Positions 1 through 6,880 of a stretch of 41,461 nucleotides of DNA are shown here, one piece after another. Origin of the DNA: Amycolatopsis coloradensis (GTDB taxonomy: Bacteria; Actinomycetota; Actinomycetes; Mycobacteriales; Pseudonocardiaceae); NCBI RefSeq assembly GCF_037997115.1, contig NZ_CP150484.1, positions 416,373-457,833 on the forward strand, given 5' to 3'. A program made the position numbers and the translations under genes. The notes below the pieces were generated by a model that ran no database searches, was not told where the DNA came from, and worked only from the letters and a program-made list of their open reading frames with translations. Every line of letters begins with the position of its first letter. The stretch's first letter is position 1.

Positions 1-20
1 TCATTGCGAATTCGCAATGA
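1..20. repeat. Perfect 20-bp palindrome downstream of cei
   Basis: The first twenty bases are a perfect palindrome with half-site TCATTGCGAA. It lies 31 bp beyond the stop codon of the minus-strand gene ending at 51, so it may form a terminator hairpin for that gene. The stem is not GC rich and no clear T-run follows, so a protein-binding dyad or dispersed palindromic repeat is equally possible. The window edge hides what is to the left. Confidence 0.5.
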
Positions 21-50
21 AAGCGTCCTTCATAGCACTTGAGCGAGTTG

Positions 51-734
51 TCAGCAGGGAGCTTCGCGGGCGGCCTTCAGCAGCGCCTGGTCGATCACCG
101 GGGCGCCGCCGCCCGCGGACTGCTCACCGCCGCCGCTGCCCTGCTGCGCCTTCGACCACTTCGTGAGCTGGTCGAGGACCTGTCGGGCCTCCGCCTTCGG
201 GCGGATGTCGCCGAGCAGAGTGCCGGTGGTGAGCGTGACCGAAGCGTCCTTGCGGTTGTCCTTGACCAGTTCGGCGCACGGGACCACCAGGCTCAGCGTG
301 CGGGCCGCGGCGGCGCCGTTCTCGCCGAAGCGGATCTGGCCGCGGCACTTGGCTTCGGTGTTCTTGTAGGCCGGGTCGACGTCCGGTTCGACGATCTGGG
401 AGAAGCCGAGTTCCCTGAGCGTGCTGGTGACGATGCCGCCCTGGCCGCGGACCTGGGATCCATTGAGCACCTGGACGGCGACCTTGTCCGGCGGCACCGG
501 CGCGCGGTCGTCGAGCCCGTTGTGCGCCAGCGGCGTGTAGGTGACACCTTCCTGCGGTACGGGCGGCGGATCGCAGCGAACCCTGGCATCGATGTCGGAC
601 TTGCTCGCGACGACGTTCACCCAGACGATCACCGCGCCGAGCGCCATCACCCCGATGACGATGAGCGCGGGCAGCGGCTTGCGCTTGCGATACGGCCTCG
701 CCCCGCGGTCCCCGATGCCGTTCCCCGACGCCAC
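51..734 (-). CDS. cei: Envelope integrity protein Cei-like, LytR C-terminal domain
   Basis: This 227-residue protein has a basic N-terminus (RPYRKRKP), one membrane segment at about residues 21-44, and an extracytoplasmic region that resembles the LytR_C domain (VQVLNGSQVRGQGGIVTSTL). Such proteins are single-pass membrane proteins with the domain outside; the mycobacterial relative Cei (Rv2700) contributes to envelope integrity. The C-terminal 30 residues are a glycine/serine-rich linker ending in a short charged tail. The start is GTG, with AAGGGA about 8 bases upstream. It is divergent from the DUF4193 gene, exactly as in mycobacteria, which is the strongest support for the name. A generic LytR_C protein is the alternative. 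Confidence 0.82.
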   Translation of the reverse strand: MASGNGIGDRGARPYRKRKPLPALIVIGVMALGAVIVWVNVVASKSDIDARVRCDPPPVPQEGVTYTPLAHNGLDDRAPVPPDKVAVQVLNGSQVRGQGGIVTSTLRELGFSQIVEPDVDPAYKNTEAKCRGQIRFGENGAAAARTLSLVVPCAELVKDNRKDASVTLTTGTLLGDIRPKAEARQVLDQLTKWSKAQQGSGGGEQSAGGGAPVIDQALLKAAREAPC

Positions 735-1188
735 CTGCCAGTCCCTTCCCCAAAGCCCGGATCCCCGGACGGTGCTTCATCTCACCATCGTGTCCGATCA
801 GCCTATGCGTTGCGGCGAAGGCGATCGGCGCGGGCCTCCGGATAGCACCACGCGATGGCCACTCCGGGCAAGCAGCCGGGCCCAAGGGGTGAGGTACCCG
901 ACGCGGGGGCAACCCATTCGGACGACAAGCGTCTTGACAGCAAGGTTCCCCCTGTTGGGTGACGTAATCCCGGCAATGTCTGACTCGTTGCAGAGCCGGT
1001 ATCAGCGTGAGCTACCCTTCGCGGGCTCAGGCGGCAGTAAGAGGCACAAAAGAGAGACCTCGCTCACTGCCCAGCCGGGCACAAACAGGGGCGCTGGAAC
1101 GTTAACCAGCGGCACGAAGGACTCACGAGCCGCGGGCTCGCGGGTCCGGGCCATCTGACATCGAAAGCATCGCAGGGGTGAGGGACTA
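735..1188. other. 454-bp divergent intergenic region, no gene
   Basis: This stretch separates cei (minus) from the DUF4193 gene (plus) and must hold both promoters. I see no convincing protein gene. A TTGACA at 934-939 resembles a -35 box but has no good -10 at normal spacing. At 1119-1147 there is a hairpin: inner arms CGAGCC/GGCTCG around GCG (1126-1140) with outer GGAC/GTCC pairs. It lies about 40 bases before the DUF4193 start and may be a 5'-leader structure. Confidence 0.4.
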
Positions 1189-1497
1189 ATGGCGACCGAC
1201 TACGACGCTCCGCGCCGCAGCGAAGCCGACGAGCTGGCCGAAGACTCGTTGGAAGAGCTGAAGGCAAGGCGTAACGAAAACCAGTCCGGCGTCGTGGACG
1301 TCGACGAGGACGCGACCGCCGAGAACTTCGAGCTGCCGGGCGCGGACCTCTCCGGACTTTCCGGTGAGGACCTGACCGTCAAGGTCGTGCCCAAGCAGGC
1401 CGACGAGTTCACCTGCTCCGTCTGCTTCCTGGTGCACCACCGCAGCAGGCTGGCCGAGGAGAGTGGCGGACGGCTCATCTGCCGCGACTGCGCCTGA
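1189..1497 (+). CDS. DUF4193 family zinc-ribbon-like protein
   Basis: This is a small acidic protein of 102 residues, the full length of the actinobacterial DUF4193 family (mycobacterial Rv2699c type). The first 70 residues are rich in Asp/Glu. The C-terminus carries two CxxC pairs (C76/C79 and C98/C101) with HH at 83-84 between them, a layout that suggests a bound zinc. The family has no assigned biochemical function. The start ATG follows a purine-rich GTGAGGGAC. It stands alone on the plus strand, divergent from cei and convergent with the DUF3093 gene, with a shared terminator after it. The family assignment is firm; any role in transcription or envelope control would be speculation. Confidence 0.88.
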   Translation: MATDYDAPRRSEADELAEDSLEELKARRNENQSGVVDVDEDATAENFELPGADLSGLSGEDLTVKVVPKQADEFTCSVCFLVHHRSRLAEESGGRLICRDCA

Positions 1498-1551
1498 GCC
1501 TACGGGCACAGGGGACGGCGCGACAGGGGTTTCGGGGTTTGAAACAGGAAT

Positions 1552-1584
1552 AAAGGGGGTCGGCCCCGGTGGCCGGCCCCCTTT
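1552..1584. terminator. Bidirectional hairpin terminator
   Basis: Arms at 1552-1565 (AAAGGGGGTCGGCC) and 1571-1584 pair over 14 bp with one G-U, around a 5-base loop. The stem begins with AAA and ends with TTT, so it can work in both directions, serving the convergent DUF4193 and DUF3093 genes. Confidence 0.85.
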
Positions 1585-1591
1585 CCTGTGC

Positions 1592-2074
1592 TCAGGATTT
1601 CTCGGCGGGGTGGCGGAGCAGTGCGGCCACCTTCTCCGGATGCCGGGTGCTGAACAGCCAGTACGGCGTCGGGTCGTCGGGGTCGGTGAGCCAGACCCGC
1701 ACGACCGGGCCGACCCAGCCCCGGTGCAGCACGAAGGCCGCCGGATCGGCGTCGCGGCCGAGCGCCTTGCGCTTCGCTTCCTTGTCGATGACGTCGACGT
1801 CGCCGACGAACTTGAGCGGCAGGTGCGCGTCGCGCAGCCACAGCTCCGGCTCGGCGCCGCCGGTCACCCGGACGCGAGACCGGCCGAGCGAGATCATCAG
1901 CGCGATCACCGCGGGGATCAGGACCACGTACGGCAGCCACCCGCGCAGCCCGGGATAGCCCATGTCGATCTCAGCCGCCAGCAGCCCGCCGCCCAGCAGC
2001 GGCAACGGCCAGCCCCACCACGGGACGTAGAGCCGCTCTGAATGCTTGACGGCGCCGCCTTCGGCCGTGTTCAC
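1592..2074 (-). CDS. DUF3093 domain membrane protein
   Basis: The 160-residue product has two hydrophobic segments near the N-terminus (about residues 20-35 and 42-58) followed by a soluble domain with [10 protein letters not shown] and ending in [13 protein letters not shown]. This matches the DUF3093 family (mycobacterial Rv2698 type), membrane proteins of unknown function found beside dut in Actinobacteria. I chose GTG at 2074 because the conserved part begins about 12 codons later with KHSERLYVP; a second GTG at 2086 is also possible. It is divergent from dut with only 36 bp between starts, so the two genes share a very compact promoter region. Confidence 0.82.
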   Translation of the reverse strand: MNTAEGGAVKHSERLYVPWWGWPLPLLGGGLLAAEIDMGYPGLRGWLPYVVLIPAVIALMISLGRSRVRVTGGAEPELWLRDAHLPLKFVGDVDVIDKEAKRKALGRDADPAAFVLHRGWVGPVVRVWLTDPDDPTPYWLFSTRHPEKVAALLRHPAEKS

Positions 2075-2110
2075 GCTTTCACCCACGCCTTCAGGGTAGT
2101 CTCGCCGCCC

Positions 2111-2593
2111 GTGTCCACCGTTCAGGTACTGCTTTCCCGGATCGATCCTTCGGTCCCCCTTCCCGCCTACGCGCGCCCCGGTGACGCGGGCGCCGACCTC
2201 GTCACCACCTCGGATCTCGTGCTCGCGCCCGGTGAACGCGGCGTGGTCGGCACGGGTATCGCGATCGCGCTGCCGCCCGGATACGCGGGCTTCGTCCACC
2301 CGCGCTCGGGTCTCGCCGCCCGCGTCGGCCTCTCGGTCGTCAACACCCCGGGCACGATCGACTCCGGGTACCGCGGTGAGATCCGCGTCTGCCTGATCAA
2401 CCATGATCTCTCCGAGAAGGTCGTGCTCACCCGCGGCGACCGGATCGCGCAACTGGTCGTGCAACGGGTCGAACAGGCCGAGTTCGTCGAGGTCGCCGAA
2501 CTCGAGCCGTCCGAGCGCGGCGAGGGAGGGTATGGCTCCACGGGCGGACACGCCACACTGGGAGCCGGAGCCAGGGAAGGAACGGAGAACTAG
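2111..2593 (+). CDS. dut: dUTP diphosphatase (dUTPase)
   Basis: This homotrimeric enzyme hydrolyses dUTP to dUMP and pyrophosphate, keeping uracil out of DNA and feeding dTMP synthesis. All five family motifs are visible in the 160 residues: PGDAGADL (23-30), PRSGLA (64-69), the uracil-binding hairpin [13 protein letters not shown] (78-90) with D84 and Y87, RGDRIAQLV (108-116), and the C-terminal GGYGSTGG (139-146) that closes over the active site. I chose GTG at 2111 because family similarity begins right after it; the frame is open further upstream but that part has no dUTPase character and would run into the DUF3093 start. The last base of its TAG is the first base of the next gene's GTG, which suggests translational coupling. 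Confidence 0.97.
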   Translation: MSTVQVLLSRIDPSVPLPAYARPGDAGADLVTTSDLVLAPGERGVVGTGIAIALPPGYAGFVHPRSGLAARVGLSVVNTPGTIDSGYRGEIRVCLINHDLSEKVVLTRGDRIAQLVVQRVEQAEFVEVAELEPSERGEGGYGSTGGHATLGAGAREGTEN

Positions 2594-3255
2594 TGGGGAT
2601 TTTCGGACGCAAGCGCGCGAAGCCGAGCGGACGGCACGCCGCGCCCGAGGTCGAGGAGCGTCCCGACAGCGCTGCCGCCGAGGACGCCGACGAGGAGATC
2701 GAGGCGCAGCTGTCGGAGACCTCCGACGGTCCCTTCGACCTCGCCGACGCACCCGAGGACGGCATCCCGCGGATCGACCTCGGTTCGGTGAAGGTGCCGG
2801 TGCCCGACGGTTCCCAGGTCCAGGTCGAGATGGACCCGGAGAGCGGCGGTGTCCGCGCGGTGCACGTCGTCACCGAGCAGGGCCAGATCACCGTCAGCGG
2901 TTACGCGGCGCCTCGGTCCGGCGGCCTGTGGAAGGACGTCAGCACCGAGCTCACCGAGCAGTTGCGTGCCGACGGCGCCAAGGTCTCGGTCGGCATGGGG
3001 GAGTGGGGGCTGGAGCTGTCCGCGATCGTCGGTGACGTCGCGCTGCGGTTCGTCGGGGTCGACGGCCCGCGCTGGATGCTCCGCGGCGTCATCGCCGGGC
3101 CGCAGTCGCAGGCGTCGCAGGCGCCCGCCGTACTGCGGGAGATCGTGCGGCACACCATCGTCGACCGCGGTGACGCGCCGATGCCGGTCCGCACCCCGCT
3201 GACCATCACGCTGCCCGACGCCGTCGCGCAGCACATCGCCGAGCAGAGTGGTTAG
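2593..3255 (+). CDS. DUF3710 domain protein
   Basis: The 220-residue protein starts with a basic patch (GRKRAKPSGR), then an acidic linker to about residue 45, then a mixed alpha/beta domain with IPRIDLGSVKVPVP and GLWKDVSTELTEQLR. This is the DUF3710 family (mycobacterial Rv2696c), soluble and without known function. It overlaps dut by one base (TAGTG), so it is co-translated with it. The C-terminus ends in an amphipathic stretch (TLPDAVAQHIAEQSG). It is followed by a strong terminator at 3280. Family membership is clear from sequence and neighbourhood; I cannot give a role. Confidence 0.85.
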   Translation: MGIFGRKRAKPSGRHAAPEVEERPDSAAAEDADEEIEAQLSETSDGPFDLADAPEDGIPRIDLGSVKVPVPDGSQVQVEMDPESGGVRAVHVVTEQGQITVSGYAAPRSGGLWKDVSTELTEQLRADGAKVSVGMGEWGLELSAIVGDVALRFVGVDGPRWMLRGVIAGPQSQASQAPAVLREIVRHTIVDRGDAPMPVRTPLTITLPDAVAQHIAEQSG

Positions 3256-3279
3256 ATCGCGCGCTGACGTAAACGTGCC

Positions 3280-3331
3280 GAAGGGGCGCCGTTCGTACCC
3301 GACTCACGTTGGGTGCGGAGGGCGCCCCTTC
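3280..3331. terminator. Long hairpin terminator after the dut operon
   Basis: GAAGGGGCGCC (3280-3290) pairs perfectly with GGCGCCCCTTC (3321-3331). Within the 30-base loop a second stem, CGTACCC against GGGTGCG, pairs with one G-T wobble, giving a long interrupted hairpin just after the DUF3710 stop. Confidence 0.8.
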
Positions 3332-3381
3332 ATCACGTTTCCGTGGGCCTTCGGCCCGAAAGAGGGCGCGCGACGGGTGAA

Positions 3382-3415
3382 GTCTCCGTCGGGCGCGGAG
3401 CGCCCTTGGGGAGAC
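3382..3415 (-). terminator. Second hairpin, likely terminator of the hydrolase gene
   Basis: Outer arms GTCTCC (3382-3387) and GGAGAC (3410-3415) enclose an inner stem GGGCGC/GCGCCC around GGA. It lies 45 bp beyond the stop of the minus-strand hydrolase gene. There is no T-run. Confidence 0.55.
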
Positions 3416-3459
3416 CGTGAGGTGCTGTCCGCCCGGGTCGGGAAATCTGGGCGGCGTGG

Positions 3460-4173
3460 CTAGTGGGTCCGGGCTTTCAACCAGGCCAGCACGGTCGCCC
3501 GGCCCAGTGACTCCCGGTCCGCGCCGAGGGCGGTGAGCGTCGACTCGCCGACCTCGGCGCGCGGCAGGGCCTCCGCCCAGGCGCGGGCGACCTCCGCCGG
3601 ATGGATCGGGTCGTCCACGCAGGCGCCGATCCCCGCGGGCACGTCGAGGCCCTTCAGGTCCTCCAGAGACGGGGCGGGATGGCCCGCCGCCGTCCGCAGG
3701 CTCGCCGCCAGTCCGTCGCCGTGCCGCCGCCACGCGCGGCCGAGTTCCGCCGAAAGCCACACCGGGACGCCGTCAGAGGATTTCGCCAGCGCGCCGTCGA
3801 CCCCGTTTTCGGCCACCAGATCCGCTGACAGCCGCGCGGCGAGCGACGCGGGTGCTCGTCCGGCCGGGCCGTTCCAGGCCGGGAGCGCGGCCAGCAGGCC
3901 GGTGCAGTGGGCCGGATTCCGCGCCGCCCACTCCACCGACAGGTGCGCGCCGAACGAGATGCCGCCGACGAGCAGCGGACCGTGCTCGGCGGCCAGCCTG
4001 TCCAGCTCCTCGAGATAGCCGTCGGCGAGCCGGTCGCCGGGAGGCGGCGGCGGGGCGATCAACCGGATGCCGAGCGCCCGCAGCGGACCGGCGAACACGG
4101 CGCGCACGAACACTTCGTCGGACCCGGTGCCGGGGAGTACTACTGCCGTCGTAGGCGGAATAGCGGAGGTCAC
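3460..4173 (-). CDS. Alpha/beta hydrolase family protein
   Basis: The 237-residue product has the alpha/beta-hydrolase plan: an N-terminal strand leading to an oxyanion-type LPGTGSD, a nucleophile elbow GISFGAH (GxSxG with the serine at the centre), a later acidic residue in CVDDPIHP, and a possible late histidine only at the extreme C-terminus (ARTH), so the catalytic triad is incomplete by eye. Substrate is unknown. GTG at 4173 was chosen because GGGAGAAG lies 8 bases upstream and the preceding in-frame codons do not look like protein. Position and strand match mycobacterial Rv2695 in the same conserved block. It is divergent from the OB-fold gene with about 100 bp between. Confidence 0.75.
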   Translation of the reverse strand: MTSAIPPTTAVVLPGTGSDEVFVRAVFAGPLRALGIRLIAPPPPPGDRLADGYLEELDRLAAEHGPLLVGGISFGAHLSVEWAARNPAHCTGLLAALPAWNGPAGRAPASLAARLSADLVAENGVDGALAKSSDGVPVWLSAELGRAWRRHGDGLAASLRTAAGHPAPSLEDLKGLDVPAGIGACVDDPIHPAEVARAWAEALPRAEVGESTLTALGADRESLGRATVLAWLKARTH

Positions 4174-4276
4174 GTTGCGATCTTCTCCCAAACCCGTTGT
4201 CCTGGTCCGAGCACAGTTACGCTGGATTACGCACGGGCCGTTCAAGTCGGGGGCCCCGGAGCACAGGAGCACCGTT

Positions 4277-4657
4277 ATGTCCGCCAAAGACGGCGGCTAC
4301 TTCAGCCGGCTGGTCCGCAAGCTGACCAGCGACGTCGAGGATCTCGACGCCGACGATCTGTCCGAAAAATCCGAGGCCGGCGGAGCGCAGCGAGCGTGCG
4401 ACTGCCGGTCGGGTCAAGAGGTGACGGTGCTCGGGAGACTCCGCAGCGTGGAGCTCTGCCCGACCAACGAGGCCGCGACGCTGCAGGCCGAGCTGTTCGA
4501 CGGCACGCAGGGTGTGACGCTAATCTGGCTCGGACGCCGCCGGATCCCCGGGATCGAACCCGGGCGAACCATCAAGGTGCGCGGCCGGATGGCCGAACGT
4601 GATGGTCAGAAGGTGCTGTACAACCCCTATTACGAACTTCAGAGCCCTGTGAGTTGA
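4277..4657 (+). CDS. OB-fold nucleic acid binding protein
   Basis: A 126-residue protein with an acidic N-terminal helix region (about 8-35) and an OB-fold from about residue 47 to 122: EVTVLGRLRSVEL opens the barrel, AELFDGTQGVTLIWLG forms the middle strands and GRTIKVRGRM the later ones. This is the fold of the tRNA-anticodon/RecJ-type nucleic acid binding families and matches mycobacterial Rv2694c by position. C41, C43 and C61 are present but do not form an obvious metal site. ATG at 4277 has CAGGAG seven bases before it. The next gene starts ten bases after its stop, so they are one transcript. The nucleic acid target is unknown. Confidence 0.82.
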   Translation: MSAKDGGYFSRLVRKLTSDVEDLDADDLSEKSEAGGAQRACDCRSGQEVTVLGRLRSVELCPTNEAATLQAELFDGTQGVTLIWLGRRRIPGIEPGRTIKVRGRMAERDGQKVLYNPYYELQSPVS

Positions 4658-4666
4658 TCCCGCATC

Positions 4667-5395
4667 GTGACTGAACCCGTCGGCGGCGAAGAGAAGACCG
4701 AAGACAAGAAGCCCCAGCCCAGCCTGTTGGAACAGATGGGCGGGCTGTCCGGACTGTTCTATTCCTCGCTGCCGGTCATCGTGTTCGTGATCGCGAACGC
4801 GATCTTCGGGCTCACGGTGGGGATCTGGGCCGCGGTGGGCAGCGCGGTGGCGATCACCGTGCTGCGGATCGTGCGCAAGGAGCCCCTGCAGCCCGCGATC
4901 TCCGGGTTCTTCGGGGTGGCGATCGCGGCGTTCATCGCCTACCGGACCGGATCGGCCAAGGGTTTCTTCCTGTTCGGCATCTGGACGAGCCTGGTCTACT
5001 GCGGCGTCTTCGTACTGTCGATCGTCGTCCGCTGGCCGCTCGCCGGCGTGGTGTGGAACGCGCTCAACGGCAGCGGCCACGCCTGGCGCAAGGACAAGAA
5101 GTCGCTGATCGCGTATTCGATCGCGACCGGCGTCATGGCGCTGATCTTCGGCGCCCGGTTCGTCGTGCAGCGCTGGTTGTACGACGAGGACTACACCGGC
5201 TGGCTGGCCTTCGCGAAGATCGCGATGGGCTACCCGCTGTACGCGCTCGGTCTGCTCACGGTCGTCTGGGCGGTGCGGCGGTCGGACAAGCACCTCAAGG
5301 CGCTGGCCGAAGAGGCCCCGCGCGAAGAGACCGACGAAGAGGTCGAGGCGCGCCTGCGCGCGAAGTACGCGCAGGCGCCCGCCGTCGACAACTGA
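4667..5395 (+). CDS. DUF3159 multi-pass membrane protein
   Basis: This 242-residue protein has a charged N-terminal tail (about 25 residues), then roughly six hydrophobic segments beginning with GLFYSSLPVIVFVIANAIFG, then an acidic C-terminal tail with EEAPREETDEEVEARLRAK. It fits DUF3159, an actinobacterial integral membrane family (mycobacterial Rv2693c type) with no established activity; intracellular-septation-like permease folds have been suggested for related families, which I cannot test. The start is GTG nine bases after the OB-fold stop. The two genes always travel together in this conserved block, which suggests a joint role. It converges on the TrkA pair with only 11 bp between stops. 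Confidence 0.82.
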   Translation: MTEPVGGEEKTEDKKPQPSLLEQMGGLSGLFYSSLPVIVFVIANAIFGLTVGIWAAVGSAVAITVLRIVRKEPLQPAISGFFGVAIAAFIAYRTGSAKGFFLFGIWTSLVYCGVFVLSIVVRWPLAGVVWNALNGSGHAWRKDKKSLIAYSIATGVMALIFGARFVVQRWLYDEDYTGWLAFAKIAMGYPLYALGLLTVVWAVRRSDKHLKALAEEAPREETDEEVEARLRAKYAQAPAVDN

Positions 5396-5406
5396 TATCC
5401 CCGCTT

Positions 5407-6063
5407 TTAGTATCCCAGCGCGGTCCGGATCTCCGGTTCCACGTCCGAGGTCGCCACGAAGAGCAGCTCGTCGCCCGGCTCCAGCGGGTCCTCGGGCTGC
5501 GGCACGATCACGCGGTCCCCGCGCAGGATCGTCACCAGCGCCGCGTCACGCGGCAGGTTGATCTCGCTGACCGCCTTGCCCGCCAGCGGGGTCTCCTCCG
5601 GCAGGGTGAGTTCGACGAGGTTCGCCTGGCTCTGCCGGAACGTCATCAGCCGCACCAGATCGCCGACGCTCACCGCCTCCTCGACCATCGCCGCGAGCAT
5701 CCGCGGGGTCGACACGGCGACGTCGACGCCCCAGGCGTCGTTGAACAGCCACTCGTTGGCCGGGTTGTTCACCCGTGCCACCACCCGGCGCACCGCGAAC
5801 TCGGTCTTCGCCAGCAGAGAGACCACGAGGTTCGCCTTGTCGTCGCCCGTCGCGGCGATCACGACGTCGCACTCCTCGATCCCGGACTCCTCCAGGATCG
5901 ACACCTCGCACGCGTCGCCCAGCACCCAATCCGCCTGCTCGACGGTGTGCGGCTCGAACTGGTCGGCCTCACGTTCGATGAGCATCACCTGGTGGCGCCC
6001 GTCGATCAGCTCCGCGGCGATCGACCGGCCCACCGCGCCGGCCCCGGCAATCGCGACCCGCAT
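5407..6063 (-). CDS. TrkA/RCK-type K+ uptake regulatory protein (CeoC-like)
   Basis: A 218-residue cytosolic RCK protein. It begins directly with a Rossmann motif (VAIAGAGAVG) followed by an acidic strand end in MLIERE that would hold NAD(H) ribose; the TrkA_N domain spans about 1-120. A TrkA_C domain covers about 135-218 (LPEETPLAGKAVSEI, then EPLEPGDELLFV-like strand near the end). Such proteins gate K+ transport in response to nucleotides. The gene overlaps its upstream partner by one base (TGATG), so translation is coupled. Position and strand match mycobacterial ceoC (Rv2692). No TrkH/KtrB pore gene is in the window; the likely partner is the KimA-like permease on the other side of the shared promoter. 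Confidence 0.88.
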   Translation of the reverse strand: MRVAIAGAGAVGRSIAAELIDGRHQVMLIEREADQFEPHTVEQADWVLGDACEVSILEESGIEECDVVIAATGDDKANLVVSLLAKTEFAVRRVVARVNNPANEWLFNDAWGVDVAVSTPRMLAAMVEEAVSVGDLVRLMTFRQSQANLVELTLPEETPLAGKAVSEINLPRDAALVTILRGDRVIVPQPEDPLEPGDELLFVATSDVEPEIRTALGY

Positions 6064-6728
6064 CAGTTCTCCTCTTCCGGTTCGCGAGCGGCGACGGTGG
6101 TCACGTCGCTGACAGTGCCCGATTTCGCGGCGACGTACACGACGTCGTCGGCCTGGATCACGGCCTTGGTGTCGGGCAGCACGGCGGTGCCGAACCGCAT
6201 CATGAACGCGACCCGCGCGCCGGTGGTGTCCTGCAGTTCGCGCACGCTGCGCCCGACCCAGCCCTCGTGCAGCGGGAGTTGCAGGAGCGCCACGCTGCCG
6301 GACGGGTCCCGCCACACCGAGGCGACGCCGTCGGGGAGCAGGGTGCGCAGGAACCGGTCGGTCGTCCACGGCACGGTCGCCACGGTCGGGATGCCGAGCC
6401 GTTCGTAGACCGCCGCGCGCTTGTGGTCGTAGATCCTGGCGACGACCTTGTCGATGCCGAAGTTCTCCCTGGCCACCCGCGCCGAGATGATGTTGGAGTT
6501 GTCGCCGCTGGACACCGCCGCGAAGGCCCCCGCGCGTTCGATCCCGGCCTCGATCAGCACCTGCCGGTCGAAGCCGACGCCGACCACCTGCTGACCGTGG
6601 AAATCACTGCCGAGCCGCCGGAACGCCTGCTGGGTCTTGTCGATGATGGCGACCTCGTGCCCCAGCCGCTCCAGCGCCGCGGCAAGGGATGCGCCGACCC
6701 GGCCGCATCCCATGATCACCACGTGCAC
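6063..6728 (-). CDS. TrkA/RCK-type K+ uptake regulatory protein (CeoB-like)
   Basis: A 221-residue RCK protein with the dinucleotide site HVVIMGCGRVG at the N-terminus, D at the end of the second strand (VAIIDKTQQAF), and a TrkA_C domain over about 135-221 (GRSVRELQDTTGARVAFMMR). The start is GTG with a textbook AGGAGG six bases upstream. It is the first gene of the two-gene RCK operon and matches mycobacterial ceoB (Rv2691). The two paralogues probably form a hetero-oligomeric gating ring. The tail ends in acidic AREPEEEN. The 152-bp gap to 6881 is the divergent promoter region shared with the permease. Confidence 0.88.
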   Translation of the reverse strand: MHVVIMGCGRVGASLAAALERLGHEVAIIDKTQQAFRRLGSDFHGQQVVGVGFDRQVLIEAGIERAGAFAAVSSGDNSNIISARVARENFGIDKVVARIYDHKRAAVYERLGIPTVATVPWTTDRFLRTLLPDGVASVWRDPSGSVALLQLPLHEGWVGRSVRELQDTTGARVAFMMRFGTAVLPDTKAVIQADDVVYVAAKSGTVSDVTTVAAREPEEEN

Positions 6729-6880
6729 GCACTGCCTCCTTAATCAGCGAACGTTTCACCCGTCCGCAGGTACCCAGACACACCAGGGCCGAACCTACCG
6801 TGAGCGCCGCCCGTTACTCCACCGTCCTCCCCGCCGCCACCCTCAACGGAGACGCTGCGCGCCGCAGCTAGTCTTTCCCG

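Noticed and set aside
934..969. Promoter with TTGACA at 934-939
   Set aside because: No acceptable -10 box at 16-19 bp spacing; the nearest AT-rich hexamer is too far.
4535..4570. tRNA T-arm-like GGGATCGAACCCGGG
   Set aside because: It lies inside the OB-fold gene, where it encodes PGIEPG, and there is no acceptor stem, anticodon arm or CCA end around it.
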